11,652 nucleotides of DNA from Spirochaetia bacterium (lineage in GTDB: Bacteria; Spirochaetota; Spirochaetia; Treponematales; Breznakiellaceae): assembly GCA_025997755.1 (NCBI GenBank), contig BNVA01000044.1, positions 1 to 11,652 on the forward strand. Direction: 5' to 3'. How positions within the stretch are numbered: the stretch's first letter is position 1; the number at the start of each line of letters is the position of its first letter. Positions 7,502-11,652 of the stretch are shown here, piece by piece. Made by a program: the position numbers and the translations under genes. The notes under the pieces are model-generated. The model saw only the letters and a program-made list of their open reading frames with translations, was not told where the DNA came from and searched no databases.

Positions 7502-7535
7502 GCCGCTGCTGCCGTTATGCGGCGGACTGTTTTTT
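7502..7535 (+). terminator. Rho-independent terminator after the DUF4234 gene
   Basis: GCCGC (7502-7506) pairs with GCGGC (7519-7523); an alternative register pairs CCGCTG (7503-7508) with CGGCGG (7520-7525) using one G-U pair. The stem is followed closely by a run of six T (7530-7535). It begins one base after the stop codon. Confidence 0.7.
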
Positions 7536-7549
7536 ATAACCTCGACGCC

Positions 7550-7578
7550 TTGTATTTTCCCGGAAAAAACCCTAAACT
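7550..7578 (+). promoter_or_regulatory. Predicted promoter of the isomerase lipoprotein gene
   Basis: TTGTAT (7550-7555) and TAAACT (7573-7578) are separated by 17 bases. Both boxes differ from consensus at two positions. The spacer holds a perfect palindrome, TTTTCC C GGAAAA (7555-7567), which could be an operator. Support is moderate to weak. Confidence 0.35.
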
Positions 7579-7602
7579 GTGGCATACCACTGGGAGGTTA
7601 CT

Positions 7603-8679
7603 TTGAAAAATTACAACAAATTATTGTGTGTGGGTATTCTAGCGCTTATACCGGTTTTTATCGGGGCGGTAGCCTGCAAAAAGGGGGATGGAGTGTCTGA
7701 TTCAACAACGGCGGCTATCGAAGCGCTTGGACAGGGCGTTTATGCCGTATTAAGTACGGGTAAGGGTGAAATCATCGTTAAGCTGGAGTATGAAAAAACA
7801 CCGCTTACTGTCAGTAACTTTGTCGCCCTTGCCGAAGGAAAAATGGATGCGGCAAAGGGCAAGCCGTTTTATGACGGGCTTACCTTTCACAGGGTAATTA
7901 GCAGGAATAACGGCGATGATCAAGATTTTATGATTCAAGGCGGCGATCCTCTGGGGAACGGCACAGGCGGACCCGGCTACAAATTTGCCGATGAGTTTGA
8001 TTCAAGCCTGCGTCATGATGTTCCCGGAATTCTTTCTATGGCTAATTCCGGTCCCGCGACAAACGGCAGTCAGTTTTTTATCACACTTGTTCCGACTCCT
8101 TGGCTTGACGGAAAGCATACCATTTTTGGTCATGTTGTAAAAGGTCAGGATGTTGTGGAAAAAATTAAGCAGGGCGATAAAATCAATTCGATCCGTATAG
8201 TCCGTGTAGGCGATTCGGCAAACGCATTTAAACCCGATCAAGCGGTTTTTAACACACTACAGGATGCGGCAAAGGCGGCGGCGGAAGAAAGACTCGCGTC
8301 GGCTAGGAAAAACGATATTGCAAAAATTGAGGCTAAGTACCCTAAGGCGTCAAAATCACCCTCCGGCATCTGGTATACGATTACCAAGCAAGGTTCCGGC
8401 AGCAAGCCCGAAGCGGGAAAAACTGTTAGTATGAAGTACAAGTTAAGCCTATTAGATGGTCAAGTTTTGGATAACTCCGATTTTCACGGCGGTGAGTTTC
8501 AATTTCAAGTAGGTGTGGGTCAGGTTATTCCGGGCTGGGACGAGATGGTTTCGGATATGAAGGTCGGCGAAAAACGCATTGTCGTAATTCCGCCGGAGCT
8601 TGGTTATGGCGCAGCCGGAGCGGGTGGCGTGGTACCTCCAAATGCATATTTAGAGTTTGATATGGAGATGCTAAAGTAG
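7603..8679 (+). CDS. Cyclophilin-FKBP fusion peptidyl-prolyl isomerase, predicted lipoprotein
   Basis: The 358-residue protein joins two unrelated prolyl isomerase folds and should act as a folding catalyst outside the cytoplasm. The start is taken as TTG 7603, because GGGAGG (7592-7597) lies 5 bases before it and the result begins with a normal lipoprotein signal (MKNYNKLL..., hydrophobic 7-24, lipid-acceptor Cys25 in IGAVAC). A GTG at 7579 is in frame but lies upstream of that ribosome site. The cyclophilin domain (about 46-205) keeps the catalytic set: R97, F109, Q112, Q157, F159, W167, H172. An alanine- and lysine-rich helical linker (about 212-250) leads to the FKBP domain (254-358), with the pocket residues Y279, V308-I309, W312, Y335 and F352. 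Both domains look active. Such dual-family immunophilins are known but rare, and one has been reported from Treponema. It is flanked by its own promoter and terminator, so it stands alone. Confidence 0.92.
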   Translation: MKNYNKLLCVGILALIPVFIGAVACKKGDGVSDSTTAAIEALGQGVYAVLSTGKGEIIVKLEYEKTPLTVSNFVALAEGKMDAAKGKPFYDGLTFHRVISRNNGDDQDFMIQGGDPLGNGTGGPGYKFADEFDSSLRHDVPGILSMANSGPATNGSQFFITLVPTPWLDGKHTIFGHVVKGQDVVEKIKQGDKINSIRIVRVGDSANAFKPDQAVFNTLQDAAKAAAEERLASARKNDIAKIEAKYPKASKSPSGIWYTITKQGSGSKPEAGKTVSMKYKLSLLDGQVLDNSDFHGGEFQFQVGVGQVIPGWDEMVSDMKVGEKRIVVIPPELGYGAAGAGGVVPPNAYLEFDMEMLK

Positions 8680-8696
8680 GGATACTGCGGCGAAGT

Positions 8697-8724
8697 GTCC
8701 GCCACGGATGGCGGACGTGTTTCT
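8697..8724 (+). terminator. Terminator hairpin after the isomerase gene
   Basis: GTCCGCC (8697-8703) and GGCGGAC (8710-8716) form a perfect 7-base stem with a 6-base loop, extendable by two G-U pairs, followed by GTGTTTCTTCT. The tail is T-rich but interrupted. It lies between two convergent genes. On the opposite strand the same hairpin lacks a T tract, so no terminator is evident for the leftward unit. Confidence 0.62.
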
Positions 8725-8729
8725 TCTCC

Positions 8730-9317
8730 TCAATTCAAAAGTTTTTGGCACATATCAAAAACCACCGCTTCAAAATGATCGAGGCTGATTTTTTCGACTT
8801 CCACCGGAACTTGGGTGAATTCAAAAAACTCGAATAATTCTTCGTCGGGTATTTCAATAACGCCGGTATCAAGTACAACAATTTTTTCAAAGGAACCGAA
8901 ATTTACCCGTGCGTCCGCATCATCCCAACCGTGCCCCTGTTTATATATTTCACGCCAGAGACGCAGTCCGCCGGATGTTAGATAATAAAAATTACCCTGT
9001 GCATCCATCTCCTGTTTCTTTTCGGGACCTAATAATATCGCAACGCAGTTTGCCGGTTTTGGGTAAATTGAACCAGAAGCCTTGGCAACTTCTGCCATAT
9101 TCGTATGACACATACTGCCATACAGTAACGCCGTTTTCCGGTTGTTAAAGGACGCAAGCCCTTCGTTAATTGCGGCTTCCAGTTTTGGTTCGCTGACATC
9201 TAATCCGGGCGGTAAAAACTTTGCAGAAATTTCTTCCCCCAATTTTTCTTTCAACTGCGGCAGTATTTTTTCCAGTTCCCATTGAAAAATACCGCAAGAC
9301 AATATTGGTAAAACCAT
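8730..9317 (-). CDS. DUF1638-type protein of unknown function
   Basis: The 195-residue product matches the DUF1638 pattern: an N-terminal ILSCGIFQWEL, LLYGSMC at 64-70, PANCVAILLG at 88-97, and a YYLTSGGLRLW segment at 111-121. Family members often sit near corrinoid methyltransferases in anaerobes, but their activity is unknown. The conserved cysteines C8, C70 and C91, with H71, could bind a metal or take part in redox chemistry (inference). ATG 9317 is chosen over the GTG at 9326, because GAGGTGG (9323-9329) is a good ribosome site 5 bases before it and itself overlaps that GTG. It is the second gene of a leftward pair, 13 bases after the flavin-type protein, and no corrinoid gene is present in the window. 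No signal peptide or membrane segment was seen. Confidence 0.68.
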   Translation of the reverse strand: MVLPILSCGIFQWELEKILPQLKEKLGEEISAKFLPPGLDVSEPKLEAAINEGLASFNNRKTALLYGSMCHTNMAEVAKASGSIYPKPANCVAILLGPEKKQEMDAQGNFYYLTSGGLRLWREIYKQGHGWDDADARVNFGSFEKIVVLDTGVIEIPDEELFEFFEFTQVPVEVEKISLDHFEAVVFDMCQKLLN

Positions 9318-9330
9318 AATTTCCACCTCG

Positions 9331-9651
9331 TTAAATTAAGGCTTCAGCTTTTGTTGCGGAAAAAACAAGTTGTTTGCCATTTGCCTCTGCGGTACCGGTC
9401 AGCCTATACCCTTTTGGCTTTCCATCGATCATCGTTGCACCCACAACCCAGGCATGTTTATTTGCGGACAAGTTTTTTTGGGTTTGTTCCATTTTATAAA
9501 TGCCAAAAATCACGGTATCCCCTGCCACCTCACCTTTGCCTGCAACAATGGGGTGCGGGTTACCGTCAGTACCAATTGTCACCAGCGACAAAAATGCCGT
9601 TCCCTCAACCACCTGCTTCACATCGTCCCCGATAATCGTTTCTTTAACCAT
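9331..9651 (-). CDS. Small PNPOx-like split-barrel (flavin-binding) protein
   Basis: The 106-residue protein resembles the pyridoxamine 5'-phosphate oxidase-like split barrel that binds FMN, F420 or heme: GTAFLSLVTIGTDGNPHPIVAG at 17-38 is the typical first strand pair, followed by GDTVIFG, KMEQTQKNL and the VVGATMIDGKPKGYRLTGTAE strands. Many small members are reductases of unknown substrate. At 106 residues it is shorter than true PdxH (about 210), so vitamin B6 oxidation is unlikely. The ATG has AAGGAG 6 bases upstream (9658-9663). It is the first gene of a leftward pair with the DUF1638 gene and is divergent from hxlR, so it is a natural candidate target of that repressor. The cofactor cannot be told from sequence. 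Confidence 0.78.
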   Translation of the reverse strand: MVKETIIGDDVKQVVEGTAFLSLVTIGTDGNPHPIVAGKGEVAGDTVIFGIYKMEQTQKNLSANKHAWVVGATMIDGKPKGYRLTGTAEANGKQLVFSATKAEALI

Positions 9652-9699
9652 CTTTTTCTCCTTAAGAAAATATTTTATAGCACTCTTAGTATGCTACTT

Positions 9700-9716
9700 G
9701 GTATTATATTACTACC
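9700..9716. promoter_or_regulatory. Inverted repeat around the leftward -10 box
   Basis: GGTA (9700-9703) and TACC (9713-9716), separated by 9 bases, surround the TAATAT -10 box of the leftward promoter. It could be a repressor site for the divergent HxlR protein. The arms are short, so support is weak. Confidence 0.25.
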
Positions 9717-9734
9717 TAATCTTGATAATGTCAA
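9706..9734 (-). promoter_or_regulatory. Promoter of the split-barrel/DUF1638 unit
   Basis: On the minus strand, a consensus -35 TTGACA (9734-9729) and a -10 TAATAT (9711-9706) are separated by 17 bases. An overlapping TATAAT (9708-9703) would give a 20-base spacer and is less likely. The start would be near 9699, leaving a leader of about 47 bases with the AAGGAG ribosome site. Confidence 0.6.
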
Positions 9735-9770
9735 TAGCAAATATAGAGTAAATATAAAAATATTACCTAC

Positions 9771-9798
9771 TTGACAAAAAATGTGGACATAATATACT
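9771..9798 (+). promoter_or_regulatory. Promoter of hxlR-ABC-F
   Basis: Consensus -35 TTGACA (9771-9776) and -10 TATACT (9793-9798) are separated by 16 bases, giving a strong sigma70-type promoter. The predicted start at about 9804-9807 coincides with the first ATG, so the transcript would be leaderless or nearly so. This is also why the TTG at 9771 should not be taken as a start codon. Confidence 0.72.
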
Positions 9799-9808
9799 TA
9801 CTAAGTAT
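9794..9808. promoter_or_regulatory. Palindromic operator candidate for HxlR autoregulation
   Basis: ATACTTACTAAGTAT is a perfect palindrome with 7-base arms around one central base. It covers the -10 box, the predicted transcription start and the first bases of hxlR. The TACT-N5-AGTA core is similar to the inverted TACT/AGTA half-sites of HxlR-family regulators such as YodB. Binding here would block transcription. Confidence 0.6.
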
Positions 9809-10178
9809 GGAAAATATGACTACCGAGAATATATGTAATGATAAACCTTGTGCAAAATGCCCCTGCATGGACTTTTGCCCATTGGATAATGCAATGCGCA
9901 TAATTGGAGGAAAATGGAAAGTTCCTATTTTGTGTGCACTTCACCAAGATGGCTCAACACGATACAACGAGTTAAAACGAAAAGTTCGTGGTATTACAAA
10001 TACTATGTTGGCAAGCTCGCTAAAAGAATTGGAAGAAGCCGGACTTATCAGCAGAACACAATTTATGGAAATACCTGTCCGTGTCGAATATGCAACAACT
10101 GACTCATGTAATGTTTTATTACCAATATTAAATCAACTTGCACACTGGGGAGCCAGTATTAATAATACGGAAACATGA
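9807..10178 (+). CDS. HxlR-family winged-helix regulator with cysteine-rich N-terminus
   Basis: The 123-residue protein has the HxlR winged-helix core: CPLDNAMRIIGGKWKVPILCAL (24-45), RYNELKRKVRGITNTMLASSLKELEEAGLI as the DNA-binding helices, and a VRVEYATTD wing. Such proteins act as dimeric repressors, several sensing quinones, aldehydes or disulfide stress through a conserved N-terminal cysteine. Here five cysteines lie in 15 residues (C10, C15, C18, C20, C24), including C15-x2-C18-x-C20-x3-C24-P, which could bind a metal or iron-sulfur cluster or act as a redox switch (inference). Further cysteines are at about 43 and 101. ATG 9807 is preferred; ATG 9816 is the alternative. The promoter overlaps a palindrome. 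The stop overlaps the ABC-F start by 4 bases. It is more AT-rich than the ABC-F gene. Confidence 0.9.
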   Translation: MENMTTENICNDKPCAKCPCMDFCPLDNAMRIIGGKWKVPILCALHQDGSTRYNELKRKVRGITNTMLASSLKELEEAGLISRTQFMEIPVRVEYATTDSCNVLLPILNQLAHWGASINNTET

Positions 10179-11652
10179 TAGCGCATAATTCACTATTTTT
10201 TAATGACGTAGAATATGTATATCATTCTTCGACTCAGGCGGTGTTAAAAAACGTTAGCTTTGATATTCAGACGGCGTGGACGGGAATAGTTGGCGGGAAC
10301 GGTGCGGGAAAAACGACGCTTTTGCTGCTTGCCGCAGGTATTTTGAAGCCAAGCGCCGGAGTATGCAAGAGACCGGCATCTGTTTTTTACTGCCCCCAGC
10401 GAACTGATGAGATACCGGCGGGCTGGGAAGATTTTTTTGCTTTAATTTATAATGACAATGATGCTAGTGCCCTTTGCAGCCGTTTGGGTATCGAAGATGA
10501 CTGGCATCTGCGTTGGGAAAGTTTAAGCCATGGAGAACGGAAGCGGCTCCAGTTGGCGGTCGCCCTCGCCTGTAAGCCCGCTTTGCTGGCAATTGATGAG
10601 CCGACTAATCATCTCGACAGGGATGCGAAACGGCTCATTGGTAACGCACTGGCAGAATATAAGGGCATCGGGCTTTTGGTGAGCCATGATCGCGCACTGT
10701 TGGATAGGCTCTGCACCAACTGCCTGTTTTTGGAAAATGGCAATGCCCATATACGCCCGGGCGGTGTCACGCAGGGGTTAAGAGAAGAAAAAAGAGAGCG
10801 GCTTGAAGACGGCCGGATACGGGAGCAACTGTACAATGAACGAAAACGTCTTTCAGCAGAAGCGGATAGGCGGCGTCGCCTTGCGGATAGCGCCCGAAGC
10901 CGGTTATCAAAAAAGCACGTAGGAGCGAAAGACAGCGACGCAAAGGCAAAAATTAATCTGGCATATTTAAGCGGCAAGGATGCGGTGGGGGCAAATCTTT
11001 ACAAGCGCATGGTAAACCGTATTGACCGCGTTGACCAGGAATTGAACGCCGTCCACATCGGGGGAAAGCGGAAAACCGGCATCACCATGGAGGGTGCCGC
11101 ATCAAAAGCTGACAGGCTTTTTTTATTGGAAGCGGGAAGTCTGCCGATTGGAAATAATCGTACGCTGTTTTTCCCCGAACTTAGTATTTCGAGGCAGATG
11201 CGAATAGCGCTGACGGGAAAAAACGGGGCGGGTAAATCCATGTTGGTGCGGCATATTATTGAACATATTTCCCCTTCAATTCCCGTCTTCTACCTGCCCC
11301 AAGAATTAACGGAAGCGGAAAGTATGGCTGTGTTAGCGCAGGTTTTTGAGGAGAACGAGAAATGCCGGGGCGAGATATTGTCGTATTTTTCACGACTCGG
11401 CTCCAACCCAAAAAGCATTTTGCAATCGGCGCTGCCCAGCCCCGGCGAGGTGAGGAAACTGCTCATAGCCCGGGCGGTGAGTCATAAGCCGGCGTTTATC
11501 ATCATGGACGAGCCTACCAATCATCTGGATTTACCGTCGGTGATGCTTTTAGAAGAAATGCTGAAAGAGTGGCGCGGCGCTCTGCTTCTGGTGAGCCACG
11601 ACGAGCCCTTTCTGTCCATGCTAACTGAAACAGAATGGGCTATTTCAGATGA
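10175..11652 (+). CDS. ABC-F family ATPase (3' end outside window)
   Basis: At least 492 residues of a soluble protein with two ABC ATPase domains and no membrane segments, the ABC-F layout. Members bind the ribosome and either regulate translation or protect it from antibiotics. Domain 1 has Walker A GGNGAGKT (40-47), signature LSHGE (117-121), Walker B and D-loop IDEPTNHLD (140-148), and switch histidine H171. A highly charged helical linker (about 200-320, with KKHVGAKDSDAKAKINLAYLSGKD-like sequence) would reach the ribosomal P site. Domain 2 has Walker A GKNGAGKS (348-355), an altered signature LPSPGE (420-425), Walker B MDEPTNHLD around D445-E446, and a final SHDEPF. The gene starts within the hxlR stop codon (ATGA, 10175-10178) with a weak ribosome site, so it is translationally coupled. 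It is richer in GC than hxlR, suggesting a mosaic origin. Subfamily and drug specificity are uncertain. Confidence 0.9.
   Translation, partial: MIAHNSLFFNDVEYVYHSSTQAVLKNVSFDIQTAWTGIVGGNGAGKTTLLLLAAGILKPSAGVCKRPASVFYCPQRTDEIPAGWEDFFALIYNDNDASALCSRLGIEDDWHLRWESLSHGERKRLQLAVALACKPALLAIDEPTNHLDRDAKRLIGNALAEYKGIGLLVSHDRALLDRLCTNCLFLENGNAHIRPGGVTQGLREEKRERLEDGRIREQLYNERKRLSAEADRRRRLADSARSRLSKKHVGAKDSDAKAKINLAYLSGKDAVGANLYKRMVNRIDRVDQELNAVHIGGKRKTGITMEGAASKADRLFLLEAGSLPIGNNRTLFFPELSISRQMRIALTGKNGAGKSMLVRHIIEHISPSIPVFYLPQELTEAESMAVLAQVFEENEKCRGEILSYFSRLGSNPKSILQSALPSPGEVRKLLIARAVSHKPAFIIMDEPTNHLDLPSVMLLEEMLKEWRGALLLVSHDEPFLSMLTETEWAISD

Noticed and set aside
7579..7590. GTGG-CATA-CCAC repeat before the isomerase gene
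   Set aside because: The arms are only 4 bases, and the ribosome site and promoter already explain the region.
8740..8756. TGGCAC as a sigma54 -24 element
   Set aside because: It lies inside the DUF1638 coding region and has no TTGC at the -12 position.
9688..9698. AGTA-TGC-TACT inverted repeat as a second HxlR site
   Set aside because: Half-sites are in the opposite orientation to the main palindrome and only 4 bases long; chance is likely in such AT-rich DNA.
9351..9774. Rightward open frames of 83-134 codons antisense to the split-barrel gene
   Set aside because: They are shadows of a well-supported gene on the other strand, with no ribosome site or family resemblance.
9771..9806. HxlR start at TTG 9771
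   Set aside because: TTGACA at 9771 with TATACT 16 bases later is a promoter; the HxlR core does not need the extra 12 residues.
10523..11241. Leftward open frames antisense to the ABC-F gene
   Set aside because: They arise from the GC-rich coding strand opposite; the ABC-F frame has all the expected motifs.

Overview
The window looks like a moderately AT-rich chromosomal segment from a spirochaete, most likely a Treponema-like bacterium. This assignment is inference from gene types: an NtrY/NtrC-like pair, a LexA whose helix-turn-helix is unlike the proteobacterial form, and a cyclophilin-FKBP fusion lipoprotein of a kind known from Treponema. No rRNA, tRNA, CRISPR array or insertion sequence was seen. 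No stretch over about 160 bases lacks a gene; the longest gaps are 6960-7102 and 9652-9806, and both hold divergent promoters.

Region 1 (1-6230) is a housekeeping and regulatory block. A DinG-type helicase, cut by the left edge, reads rightward. It converges with, and overlaps by 20 bases, a tightly packed leftward operon transcribed in the order sensor kinase (NtrY-like), sigma54-type response regulator, lexA, holA. Junctions in that operon are 3 bases, a 4-base ATGA overlap, and 3 bases, so the signalling pair, the SOS repressor and the DNA polymerase III delta subunit are probably made from one message.

Region 2 (6258-7535) is accessory: a leftward vapBC-type toxin-antitoxin pair, clearly more AT-rich than its surroundings, with its own promoter and terminator-like hairpin, and a divergent small DUF4234-type membrane protein ending in a terminator.

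Region 3 (7550-8724) is a single gene for a lipoprotein that fuses a cyclophilin domain to an FKBP domain, with a probable TTG start, followed by a strong hairpin.

Region 4 (8730-11652) is arranged around a divergent promoter region at 9652-9806. Leftward runs a two-gene unit: a small flavin-type split-barrel protein and a DUF1638-type protein. Rightward runs an HxlR-family repressor with an unusually cysteine-rich N-terminus, then, overlapping by 4 bases, an ABC-F ATPase cut by the right edge. A near-consensus promoter for hxlR overlaps a perfect 15-base palindrome that resembles an HxlR operator. The simplest reading is a redox- or electrophile-sensing repressor controlling itself, an ABC-F ribosome-protection-like ATPase and perhaps the divergent pair. 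This is the most interesting candidate system in the window.
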